64,000 nt of DNA from Typha latifolia (Eukaryota; Streptophyta; Magnoliopsida; Poales; Typhaceae), in contig CM034107.1 of assembly GCA_019914945.1 (NCBI GenBank), forward strand, positions 11,620,227 through 11,684,226. Direction: 5' to 3'. Both the position numbers and the translations under genes were made by a program. Below are positions 36,417 to 48,300 of the stretch, piece by piece. Below the pieces are notes generated by a model. The model saw only the letters and a list, made by a program, of their open reading frames with translations, did not search any database and was not told where the DNA came from. Position 1 is the stretch's first letter; each line of letters opens with the position of its first letter.

Positions 36417-37268
36417 CTGTTTATTTTCCTCCCAAATCCTTTAGCAGTTGAACAAGTGCAAAAAATAAAATAGTTTAGTTAGATGATCAGGTAACATGGA
36501 TAACTGCTGAATGCTGCAGCCAAGTGTCATCTGTGCCATATCCTTCTGGTTCAACCATCTCTACACCTTTGTCCATTTGACCTTTCTTCTCATCCAATTT
36601 AATGTCCAGAAGTAAATTAGATTTGGAGAAATTCACCATGTTAAAACCATGCAGATTATACTGATAATTTTGAACCAGCATGATGTCTATATCATGAAAG
36701 CTACATCATGGTTTGGTATAATGTGGTCTGAAGAGAGTTGTCATCATAAGAACTAGTGAAAACAACAGTCGACGGATGGAATCCCATAGCTCATTCAAAA
36801 AGATCTGAGGGTAAGAAAGCTGGAGAATCCCATGCCCCGCATATAACACTGCATGCTTGCTAAAGTAAACAGCAATTACAGTAGCAGAAGGAGCACCTTA
36901 GCGTCATTTCGCATAATTTGAACACCATGCCATGGATAGATGGTGGAAGAGCAAAACCGGCACTTCTCATATCTCATTCTATAGCAACTTAAGAAATAAC
37001 AATGCTCTCAATGGTTCATATCATGTAAAATTACAAACGGCTAGTGCATTTCATATACTTTCTTGTTAGTTTGTGGTTAGCATCTTCGTTGACTTGGTTG
37101 GAGCAGCCATGGTATGGACTATGGAGGACTCGGAAAGAAAATTTTGATTGTTCTACAAGTGCAAAATGTTCTCATATGAAGTCAACTTATTTACTTTTAC
37201 CTTTATGCACATAAAAGAAGATTGTCCAAATTTTGGCACAACTTGGTCGAATCCTACAATTAGATCCG

Positions 37269-37287
37269 TCATTCTTCTTCTTCTTCT

Positions 37288-37338
<51 letters not shown>
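37269..37338. repeat. (CTT)n-(CT)n compound microsatellite
   Basis: A run of TTC triplets passes directly into a CT dinucleotide run. Frames across it give only poly-Arg/Glu or poly-Leu/Ser. Confidence 0.9.
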
Positions 37339-37341
<3 letters not shown>

Positions 37342-37643
37342 CAATGAGAAATATCTTGTTACACAGTTACCACTTCAACAACATTTTTGTCATATTATAA
37401 GCCATAATTCTAACCCCAACCAACATTTTGAAACCAGTCTGTGCCACTTATCTAGAGTGACATAACCATACAAACACATAAAGGCAAAGAAGAGGAGAAA
37501 TAAATAGATGGTAATAGGGCTATAAAGATGGAATTTTGAAATGTGATCAACCTCAAGGAAAACGAAATTAAAAGGGAAGAAAGAAGAAAAATAATAACAA
37601 GCGAAGGAGAAGGCTGCAAAGGAAAAGAGCACAAATCATTTAC

Positions 37644-37697
37644 CGAAGGAGGGATTGGGCGGCGAGGTTTATCAGATTCAGAGGAGACAGCACTCAA
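37644..37697 (-). other. Possible first coding exon of the unrecognised minus-strand gene
   Basis: On the minus strand ATG at 37697 opens MSAVSSESDKPRRPIPPS, followed by a donor-like CCTTCG|GTAAATG at 37644/37643. The next exons cannot be followed with confidence: the phase does not match the 36416 fragment directly, so at least one exon is missing or unseen. Reported as a candidate only. Confidence 0.25.
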
Positions 37698-38066
37698 CGG
37701 CGAAGAGCTTTATTATGCCTTTGTCAGATGAGTAAAATAAGATAAACTAAAGGTAAATAGAGAGAGGGATGCAGCTGAAAACAAATAAAAATTTGGGGAT
37801 ATTTACGGGGCTGCTAGGAATCCGTTAGCCCTTAGACTAGATAAGGAACACAGTCCGCTAAAAGAATAAAAAGCCCATTTCTTGAAATTAACAAGCAAAG
37901 AGCCTGTGGGTCCTCTATAGGCCAACAAAAGAGTCAACGAAGCCCATTATAAAATAAATATTTAAAGAAGAGAGTGTATACAGTATTGACGGGAACGGGA
38001 TAGACTACAGGGGCTGACGAAGCCAAGCAAACTCCAAAGGCCCCGTGTTTTCTTTTTTTACTCAAA

Positions 38067-38222
38067 GCAGCCCAGCCCAGCCCAGCCCAGCCCGTACTGT
38101 GTTAAACGAAGCAGATCCAATCACCGCGATGGTAACCTTACTGCCTTCGTCTCAAAACAAGAAAGACAGGTCCCTCTTCTTCTTCTTCTTCTTCTTCTTC
38201 TTCTTCTTCTTCTTCTTCTTCT
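38067..38222. repeat. CCCAG pentamer repeat and (CTT)n microsatellite
   Basis: Five copies of CAGCC/CCCAG lie at about 38068-38092, and a long pure CTT run at about 38175-38224 sits only 14 bases beyond the stop codon of the PAN-domain gene, in its probable 3' untranslated region. Confidence 0.9.
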
Positions 38223-38237
38223 TCCCCTACGGGCTTC

Positions 38238-39722
38238 TCACTTCCTGAAGGAATTAGAGAGCTCGATGGACTTGAAGGAGGCGGAGCTCAGATCCTTGTA
38301 AGGTAGCGGAGCGAGCCCTTCGATCATGGACCCATCAACCCCACTTCGCCTCCTCTTCCTATTCCATACCCTATAGGCACCGTACGCTGCCGCCGAGAAG
38401 AAGATGGCGCAGCCGACCACCAAAAGCGCCAGAATTGTTCCCTTCTCCGCCGCCCTTTTATCTCTTCCATTATCGCTTACTCTCCTCACCTTGAAGTACC
38501 CCACCTTCCTCTCGTCCCCTTCGACCAGCATCTCTATCGGGTAATCCATCAGGTAGCAGTACCCAGACCCAGTCGCGTTGCTGTAAACCGCCCCCCAGCA
38601 ACTGCAGTTTCGCTCGCAGGAAGCCTCGCAATCCTCCAAAGACGCCACCTTTTGGTAGCCCAACAAATCCTTGTTCGCCAAGTCGACGCCTTTGCGCCTC
38701 AACACCCAAAACCCATCTTCTGCAACGCCGCATAGGTCGCCGAAGTCCGGCGGGAGGCACCCTTCCGTGCCATTCGCGAGGCACGTGCACTGGGGCTCCC
38801 CTGTTCCGCAGAGTTCATAGGCTCCACATGTAGTTGGGAGGTCGCAGGACTCGGAGATGGCCTTATATTCGAGCACCCAGCTCGAATCATTCCAGTAGTA
38901 TGCCCGGAGATTGCCGTCAGACTCCAGGGTGAGCCGCCGGAATCTGGAAATATTTCTATTGAAGGTGTCGAAGGAGAGCACGTCGGCGGGGGCTCCGTCG
39001 CTCTGGTACATACCGAGGAATCCGGCCGACTCGACCCTCGCGTAGATCGGGCCGTCTCCTGGAACAATCTCGGCCTTGGCCTCCAGCGCCGTGTGCTTCC
39101 AGTAAATGGACGTCGTCGTCATCTTCCCGTTGTTAAATACCATGTAAAGGGCGAGATAGTTCTCGCCCAAACGCATAGAAAACTGCTGATTTGAGGAGAA
39201 CAAGGAGGCCATGGAGGTGAAGTTCTGATCTTGGACGATGGTATCGGATGGAAAGTCGAAGCTTTGCCAAAGAACCGTGTTGGGTCTGTCGAGTTTTTGG
39301 ATTTGGAGGTTAGAGGAGTTGAGGAGGACGAGGCGGTCGCCGCCGTCGGATTTGCTCGACCAGAACACCCCTGTTTTGGGGTCAGAGAGGACCAAGCTGC
39401 CATTAAAGGAGAGGGATGTGGACTTCGACCAAAGAGCCGGCTTAGCAGGGACGGCGCGCCACAGTGGGAGAGAGGAGGGGAGGTGGAGGACGGCAAGGTC
39501 GAGAAGGGTGGAGTTGATTCGGAGGAATCCGAGAGAGAAGACTCCGGTGGGATCGGAGAGCAGAGGCTGGAACTGGGCATAGCCTGGATCGTTAGTCACC
39601 GAGAAGCCTCTTTGGATCACTTGGGCTGTTGTGGACTCGGCTTTTGATCCCTGCCATGCTAGTACAGATACGATGTAGAACACTAGGAAGAGAAAAGGTG
39701 GACGCTTATTCTCCTCTTCCAT
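38238..39722 (-). CDS. Lectin/S-locus/PAN-domain membrane protein lacking a kinase domain
   Basis: An intronless gene of 494 residues. The start is MEEENKRPPFLFLVFYIV at 39722, which begins a signal peptide; the longer frame from 39803 would bury it. Next come a bulb-lectin-like domain (FSLGFLRINS, then LWSKSTSLSFNGSLVLSD and WQSFDFPSDTIV), an S-locus glycoprotein-like part, an EGF-like Cys cluster (CDLPTTCGAYELCGTGEPQC) and a PAN/apple domain (CEASCERNCSCWGAVYSN). A single membrane span (GTILALLVVGCAIFFSAAA, from residue 428) is followed by a 41-residue basic tail. The layout matches the extracellular half of G-type lectin receptor kinases without the kinase, as in Arabidopsis At5g03700. It may act as a co-receptor or decoy at the plasma membrane; no ligand is known. 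Confidence 0.88.
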   Translation of the reverse strand: MEEENKRPPFLFLVFYIVSVLAWQGSKAESTTAQVIQRGFSVTNDPGYAQFQPLLSDPTGVFSLGFLRINSTLLDLAVLHLPSSLPLWRAVPAKPALWSKSTSLSFNGSLVLSDPKTGVFWSSKSDGGDRLVLLNSSNLQIQKLDRPNTVLWQSFDFPSDTIVQDQNFTSMASLFSSNQQFSMRLGENYLALYMVFNNGKMTTTSIYWKHTALEAKAEIVPGDGPIYARVESAGFLGMYQSDGAPADVLSFDTFNRNISRFRRLTLESDGNLRAYYWNDSSWVLEYKAISESCDLPTTCGAYELCGTGEPQCTCLANGTEGCLPPDFGDLCGVAEDGFWVLRRKGVDLANKDLLGYQKVASLEDCEASCERNCSCWGAVYSNATGSGYCYLMDYPIEMLVEGDERKVGYFKVRRVSDNGRDKRAAEKGTILALLVVGCAIFFSAAAYGAYRVWNRKRRRSGVDGSMIEGLAPLPYKDLSSASFKSIELSNSFRK

Positions 39723-42332
39723 GGTTGAAGTAATTCTTCTACTCTTTGACTTTCGATCACTAGTACCAGCAGATAAGAATGGCATGGGAGGGCAAGCAAG
39801 CAAGTGAAGCTTGCTTTATTTTTTATGGACGGGAGAAGTAGGTCTTGAAGATGGTGTGGTCATAATCTCATAGAGAAAGCAGTAGAGCACCCATTGGATT
39901 TTAGAATATTTTGAGCTTGGTGATGCATGACACAGCGCGGCTGCTCTATCTGCAATCTGCGTTGTTTATAGTAGTTTAATGTGGTCCACTCTCTGGTGGG
40001 ACGAAGAAAAAGATTAAACCGCCCACTGGTTATTCAAATGTGACTAAAATTGTCGAGCTAGTGGATGGTGATCTGCAAACAGACCAAACCCAATTGGAAG
40101 ATATCTTTTCAAGGAAGCCGTCTATTGGTTTTTTACCCAAACTACTTGCTCTCTCTTTTTCTTTTTTGTTCTCCCTCGGAGAGTCGGAGTTCTTTAACAA
40201 TAAGCTTAAAAGGAAAGGAAACAATGATATTAAAGCAGATAGGCAAAGTCAAAGGTAGCACGCCAAAACAAGCCAAACAGACGCCTACTACAACTTTGAT
40301 TACGATACGTGCCTGGGACAGAGCTTGATCTTTTAGCTCATTATGATCTACTGTCTTATATAATGCAATAAAAACTTATAGCAAGATCTTCAGATCTTAT
40401 AAAGTATGACAAAAAGAAAACATTGATCCTGATTAAATTATGACAAGTGGAACTTGTAACCATTTATTAATCAGAGATTTCCCCGGGTAATCAACATTCT
40501 GGATGTTGCCAACCGACGTTCATATGCAAAACAGTACTGAGTCGTAATATATACTAAAATATATTAACAGAACAAGACAAAGGACAGAACAAAAGGCACT
40601 TGCATAACATGCATTCATATAGCAGTGAGTAGATTTATTCGGTGCATTTTCCTATTTATCAATTTGCCGGGAGCATTCTGAGCAGATCGGGAGATGTGTT
40701 ACTGATCAGCAAAAACAAAGGAAATTAAGATCTATGAATAAAACTTTGACTTGCTACTGGCAAGAAAAAACTATACAGTTGTTAGCACAAGCCATCAGCT
40801 TACTTGTCATCATATTAATAAAACAAGAACACTACAACTCTGGCCTATCGCAATGGATGAGAGCGTTTGATTGGTATGCTGGGCAATGAAGTCAGCACGG
40901 TTGAACGAATGAGAGCACTGCCATCTTTGACCTTTTTATTCTATCTTTACTATTATTTTTGTTTGTTAGGGTAAGTTAACCATATTTATAGTTTGACATA
41001 TACAGGGAATCATCTTTATGAGTGAAAGTTATTCGTCTTAGAAATATTCAACAGCTAAAAGTTTGAAGCTTCCAAAATCACGTGGTAAGTTGACTATGGG
41101 ATTGGATCTCTCGATCGCATTCTTACATCGCATTAATCCTTTTTAAAAAGAATATTAAATCCCTCTGTCCTCATCTCCCAACTACTCAACGCTCTATTAT
41201 GGGCCAAACGCCGCAGTCGCAGTAGTCATTTGACAATCAATCTCTTGGTGGTTGTCCGAAGCAACTACTCCTCGATCACTGCTGTTAGAATGCATGCAAG
41301 CATTTGGAGGGTTGCTCAATCACTGCTGTTAGAATCACGCCGCAGTTATTCGTCTTTTTAGAATGCATGCAAGCAACTACTCCACTATTCCGTTATTTTA
41401 TAAACCGAGAGGTTGCTCAAGCATGCAAAGAAGAGAATTTTTTTTAGAGGGTTAATTATATAGCTTACTTCATAAAGATCGATCGAGGAACGATGAATCC
41501 AAAGTCGCCGTCGCCGCCATTGGCGTCTGTCTGGGTTCAGTTATTGGTCGGGAAGTGGTTTGGTTGTTGATTCGTGAAGCCTAGCATTGGCCGATATGAA
41601 CGCAATTAATGGAGCGGTGATGTATTCACCCATAAGGGACCCACCCACAAGGGAGGCAAATGGATATGGTTGAATCGCGCTTTTGATTTAATATTCTTTT
41701 GACGCTGTGGAAGTCGGCATCATTTTTAAAGTTAAAAAAGAAAGAAAGAAAGGAATGACCCACTGGTCATTCCTCCCGGCCCAAGGGCTTATATTTCAAG
41801 GCCCTATTTTTTTAAAATACAATGATTGTTCTTTTGGCCCATCATCATATATAAGCTACAGCCTACAGCCTACAGCCTACAGCCTACTAAGGGTTATGTT
41901 GCCACGTACGTCGTATGCAGTGCATGTATCCATCCATCCCAAATTAACTTTTTTTTTTTAATAAAATTTCCAAATTATCATTTGAGCATCCCCCCTGGTC
42001 CTGGAACCTGGAACCTGGACCCTGGACCCTGGTACATCCCCCCTCTCGGCCTTCCCAGGCCCCAGGCAGGCAATATAATATAATTCTCCAAAGATCCCAA
42101 CTCTGACACGTTTCGTGCCTTTATTGGCTCTTTGCTAAAAGGACCACTGCAAGTAGGCAGCAAACCGAAGTCGCGCCACATACCCAGGCGGTAGTAGAAG
42201 TATATGGCAGTCGAGACGAGTGAGAGTGATAAGTGGAACTCGGAACTCGGAACTCGGAAGCTAAGCAGGTTAACCACGGCCAGAGTTATCTAAATAAGAA
42301 GCAGCGAAGAAGAGAAGAGATACGTTCCTTCA
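39723..42332. other. Divergent intergenic stretch between the PAN and CTR1 genes
   Basis: The two genes point away from each other, so both promoters lie here. The interior is AT-rich with no recognised gene. It holds a cluster of short direct repeats at 41261-41390 (GCAACTACTCC, CACTGCTGTTAGAAT and AGAATGCATGCAAGCA, each twice), a 7-bp repeat CTACAGC at about 41857-41885, CCTGGAA/CCCTGGA repeats at 41997-42034, and three copies of GGAACTC at about 42235-42258 just before the CTR1 leader. Confidence 0.55.
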
Positions 42333-45300
42333 ATGGAGATGGCCGGAAGGCGATTGGGCTACACAATTCTCAGCCAATTCCCGGACGATCCCCCTACCGT
42401 GGAGAAGAACCGAGGTAAGGCGCCGTCGGCCGCTGCATTCGATTGGCTGCAGAGGCAGTCGAGCGGCAGCAGCTACGAGGGGAGCTCCGTCTCCGGCGAT
42501 TGCTACCCCACCCCAACCTTGCCGTCCTTCCGCGTCGATTCAGCCGTCGTCGACGCGAGCGAGAAGGAGGAAGCGGAAGCGGCGAGGGATTCATTTTCCT
42601 CTACGTCGTCGTCGTGTTTAAAAAGTTGGGCGCAGCAGGCGGAAGAGGCGTACCAGCTGCAGTTGGCGTTGGCTCTCCGTCTTTGCTCGGAGGCCGCGAC
42701 CGCTCCCGATCCCAATTTCTTGGACGCCGGGGATCAGATTGTGGGGATGCAGGAGATTTCTTCCGCGGAGTCCGTCTCTCATCGTTTCTGGGTATGGTTT
42801 TCTATTTCTTTTTTGTTTTTGCTCATTTTGCTTATGTCGGACCAAAAAAGGTTATTAGGCCTAATGAGTGATCATACCTACCTACTATCATGAACCAAAC
42901 TACAAGACAGTTTTTGGATATATTGCTTCATCGACGTCACAATAATTTTACAAATCTAAGTAAGACTCTCACCACAGTTTGGGCTAAAATTAGGGGTGAA
43001 AACGGGTGGGAATAAATCCGACCCGATATGGTTCCTTATGTGAGTTTTGCTGTACATGGGTTGAAATTTTCCTATCCGATGTTGATATCTGAATTTGTAG
43101 TTGTACTTGGATAGTTCATGCTGATATGGATATAGGTTGAAGAGTACTATCCCGATCAATATCCGTATCATTTAGTTTAAAATATTATAGAAATAGTGAT
43201 ATAAAAGTCTTTTTTGTACCTTTATATGAATCCCTAATCTAGTTTTATCATATATACACTGAATGCCTATATATTTCAGTAATTATATCACAAGTCTTAT
43301 ACATTTAGAAAATGAATGTGTATATCCAATATTCAATCCGTATATGTTGGTACCTAGTAGATATGATAACTAATTTTACTATCCCGATCTGTATCCAAAG
43401 AAATATTATGGATATAGATATGATTTCACCCCTATTCAATTCATATTCAGTCCATTTCCACCCTAACTACAATTCCACCATCTTGGTTATTCATGTACGT
43501 ATCATTTCTTTTAGTTAATAAGAAATTAGATCCTGCATTGCTCCGAGTCTGGTTAATCAGTATCGTTAGATTGTTCTATCATGCAGATTTATCTTATAGA
43601 GGGCCAACATATTCTATTAGTTATGATGATGGATTTCTCAGTCTAACAAAATGTTGAAGTTTGGCTCAAATTTAGACTTTTTAGACTCCATGCTGGGTTG
43701 TTCAAATACAATTTCTGAGAGGATATGCACTTTGTAAGAGTTCAATCGCCCTCCTATGCTTCAGATTAGAGTTCTGCTGGTGTTCAAACGGCCCCACGGG
43801 CGTTCGAACGCATATGGGATTTTCAGCAGCTTTTAGTTAGCCTTATAAATAGAATGTTGCGTTTTAGGGTTGAGTGTGGGTATTTTACATGAGAAAAAAA
43901 TTATAGGGGAGAGTCATCATTGTTTAGAGTGAAATTAGAGTTCAAAACTCTTTATATTTGGTGATTTGCATAGTGGATTGAAGATTGCTCCACTCGTGGA
44001 CATAGGCATATCGTCAAACCACGTAAATCTTGTATTTCTCTCTTTTCCTCTTTGTGGTTTGCATTTAGAGTTTTTATTTGTGGTTGTCTTAGGTGTTTAA
44101 AAGTTTTTTACATTTAGCATCGTGGTTAAAGATTTTCCTTTGGTATTGATATAAGTTTTGCTAATATTTTGATTTACCCAAATCTATTGCTATCATATTG
44201 GTATTATTTGGGGAATTGGAAATCGCTTTCGCTAGCATCCACCCATCTGACATTTAGGCACAACATAAAATTTTATAGCTTCTCTAGTGTAGCAGGAAAG
44301 TCCACTTTTTTTATATTTATTCATGGATTTTTAACAAAATGTAAAGACTTATGATCTAATACTTTTGAGTTTCATTTTCTAATAGGTAACTGGCTGTCTA
44401 TCATATTATGATAAGGTTCCAGATGGCTTTTACCTTATTCAGGGAATGGATCCATTTATATGGACTTTGTGCAATGATGTGCAAGAAGGTAGTCGGGTTC
44501 CTTCAATTGAATCGTTGAAGACTATTCGACCCAGTGAGTCATCCATTGAAGTGGGTGTGATAGATAAAATTGGTGACATTGATTTGAGGCAGTTACAGAA
44601 AATGGCATCTGACATTACATGTAATTATGCTACACCCAAAGATATTGCTGATCAGCTAGCTAGGCTTGTCTGCACTTGCATGGGGTGAGTTGCCTGCAAA
44701 ATTATTGACTATAAAAATCACTATAATCCTTTCAGTATTTAAAATCCCACTTCTACAAGGGGTGTAGCGTTTATTGAAGAATGTGAATTGCTCCCTCGGT
44801 GGAAAGATTGCAGCGAGTTTCTCAAGGCTAATTCAGGTTCTGTTGTGCTTCCGGTTGGAAGGTTGTCTGTTGGTCTCTGCAGGCATCGCGCTATACTTTT
44901 CAAGGTAAATTTCTTGCTAATTTGTATACTTATGCACATTTCTTTTCTCATCTAGTAGGAATTATGGTATTTAGTGAGGAATTATACTTTCTTTTCGTTG
45001 TTTGTAGTTTAAGCAAATATCAAAATAGGTAAGGATGTAAACTTGTATGATTTCAGAAAACCTTCTTTCTCTTTCTTATGTTCTAAAAGAGTATCATTGC
45101 CTGCAACTTCTTTTTTTTTCTGAAATTTGTCTGTTCTTTCACCTGACCTTTTGTAATTCTTATAGACTCTAGCAGACTCTGTCAATCTTCCATGTCGAGT
45201 TGTGAGGGGATGCAAATATTGCAAAAGTGATGATGCTACCTCTTGCCTGGTGCGGTTTGGCCTCGAAAGGTCTGTCTTCTTGATTGATTGCTCATTTAGT

Positions 45301-48300
45301 TGTAAAAATGAAGCTCATTCCTAATTTGTCATAAGGACAGGTCAGACATACCTGATTATTTCCCAGATGAACTTTAAAACCTGTTCGTCCTTTTTTTTTT
45401 TTCTTTTTCTTTGCAGGGAATACCTAGTTGATTTGGTTGGGGATCCTGGCAACTTATGTGAACCTAATTCCCTTCTGAATGGTCTCTCGTCCATTTTTGT
45501 TTGCTCACCTCTGCGCCCGCCAAAATACAAGTCTCTGGATATTTCTGATAACTTTAGATCTTTGGCGAAACAATATTTCCTGGATTGTCAATCACTTAAT
45601 CTCATATTCAATGATGTGCCAGCAGGTAAAACCAAATATTTCTCACTCACTATTCTATATATCTGAAATTATCTTATTTTGGTAATTTTCTCTTTGACTG
45701 TTTAATTATTGCCCCTGTGGATGCACCTGTGCAAAGCAGTTTTTTGTTTAGCTATCTAGGATATTTTTGACTCAACTCTCCACCTTATGGTGCAAGACTG
45801 AGTTGGAACTTGGAAGTGTATGCTTGTTATTCAGGTTGCCTAGAATTTTGTTGTCTAGAGCAATTTGGCGAACTTTAATTTTTCTATGGGAGGGAAGAAG
45901 AAGTTACTTCTTCTTACAGCACATCTGCTTTTTCTCATTTAAAAACTTCACATTCTTCTCTTTCTTGGTTTGTTCCCCTTTACTGAATATCCACCATACT
46001 GGGTGGTGATTTCACTTGATTATCTGATGAATAAGACTGATTCAATTATGGAACAATACATAAGGAAATGGGAGGAAAATCTCTAAATTAGTATTGCTGG
46101 TGTTGGTTGAGAACTTGAGACTTGAGATTTCGGGGATGGATGGTATCATGGTAGTGAGAAGGCAGGAACAAGAAAAAAACCACAGAGAATTAGATGCGTG
46201 GACAGTGTCTAGATCAGGTAAGAATTGGTCTTAGCAATAAAATGTGCCCTAAAGTGGCCAATGTTTCCTTTTTCTGGCTTCCTGGGTTGCTTGCTCATGC
46301 ATGGTCCAACTAAAATAAATTTTGGATCACCGGTGGGCGGTGACCGGGACTTCAGCGCACAAGACACTAAGTTACCAGCCACTATTCCAACTTTCTTTCT
46401 AGCTGAAAATAAACAGTTGTAAATTAAAATTTACAAATACTATATGGAAGCAGAGTAAGTTTTAGAAAGTAGAAACCTTTTAAAACTGACATGAGTTATA
46501 TGTTTAATGATTGCAGGAACAGTTGTTGGAAAAGAAGATGTGGTGGCCTCCTATAAGGATCTAAACTCTCCACAAGCAACTAGTAGTGATCTCGAAGCAT
46601 CTCGTCATCTTCAGAGAGTTACTCAACCCAATGACAAAGATGGAGGTTTACAGCCCAAAAAACTGTATAATCCTTCTCCAAATTTGTCAAGCTTGGAACA
46701 GATAGTACAAGATCAGAACAACACAAATATGACGGATATCTCACGGTTTCCAGCATTCGCTGATTTAAGGGATGATAAGCTTATAGATTCCAGTTTACAT
46801 GAGAAGCATCAATTTGGGCAATCTTTTCCTCTTAACAATATATCACTTGCTGTGGATGATTTGATGATTCCCTGGAGTGAACTTGTTTTAAAGGAGAAAA
46901 TTGGTGCAGGTATCTGTAGATATTCATATTTTCTTGCGTATGATTGATTGCAAACAGTTTGCATTGAGGACAAGGTGTACATAATTTAGGAAAAAGAAAT
47001 GTCTCATGCATGATTTTGAGTACCAACCAGTACTTCTTTCTGTGATCTATAGCAATAAGTATTAACCAAGGAATTTTCAGGTTCTTTTGGGACTGTGCAT
47101 CGTGCTGATTGGAATGGCTCGGTATGTCCCTAGAATTCTTCGCATTATGTTCTTTCTGTTTTGTGTTTCCATAACACTTTTCCATAGCACGCGAGCTTTT
47201 TCTGTTGCACGATATTGAAGAGGACTTGCACATTCATTTACTTGGAATGACCAGATTTTTGCTGAATCATGTTAAAGAGCTACAATAGATAAAAATTCCA
47301 GTATTTACTTGAAAACAAAAACTATGTTTTACATATTGCTATAAAAATGCCGAAAGCCAAGTAAATAAATTAGAGAGCAAAAACATTGTTCACCGGGAAA
47401 CACCCCCATTATCATCCCTGATATTTTCACCTTTGGACTCTATTTTCTTGGCATAAAGTCGCCGAAATCCAAAGCAAGCAAATTCACCTAGATATTAATT
47501 GAAATTTGAAGACACATATGAACATGTTATATTTTAGTTTCTTTTTGTTAGTTATCCCATCTGTTAGTTATAATGTTAGAGCACATTATATTTTAACACT
47601 ATCTTGTGACAGGATGTTGCCGTGAAAATTCTCATGGAACTAGACTTCCATCCAGAGTGTCTGAAAGACTTTTTGAGAGAGGTACTAATGCATATATACT
47701 GTATCTTCCTTCAGACAATTGCCTAGGTAGACTATGGCCATCTTACTGATAAAACATGCTGTTGGCATCTTGACTGGTCATATAAGCTTGTTTGACTCTA
47801 GTTCCAAATGTCTATGCATGCTTGATAACTTTGTTTTAAATGCGCAATGTAGATATTCCAACTGTCTTTTCATTGAAGTGGTGGGGGCTGTCCTTGGTCA
47901 TGCCCTTTTACATTGTTAGCCCTCCTTTTTTGAGGCAGCAGTTCTATAATGTGCTTCTAGTAGTCATCTCCTACAGTTACTGGATATATGGCAGCATTAT
48001 ATTTTGAATCTGTGTGTCTTAGTGTAATACCGACACATTGTTGCCCATTTACTTCTCTGATGCTATAACCTTCACTGATGAAATTTAGAGCACTAGAACT
48101 TATATTGGACTATTTATTTTGTCCTTAAGTCCGTCTAATTTGCATTGGTTCTTGTTGCCAGATTGTCACCTGTAAATTAAATTATCTAGAACTTGGGTAA
48201 CCAGCTATTTTGCTCCCAAGGCCAAAACTTTCTCAAACAGCTTTACCGGCCCTTTCCTTGGCAACATATAGTTCTTGTGTGGTACTTATGAAGTTTGAAA

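Noticed and set aside
39119..39647. ORFs on both strands overlapping the PAN gene
   Set aside because: Shadows of a GC-rich intronless coding region; they have no domains.
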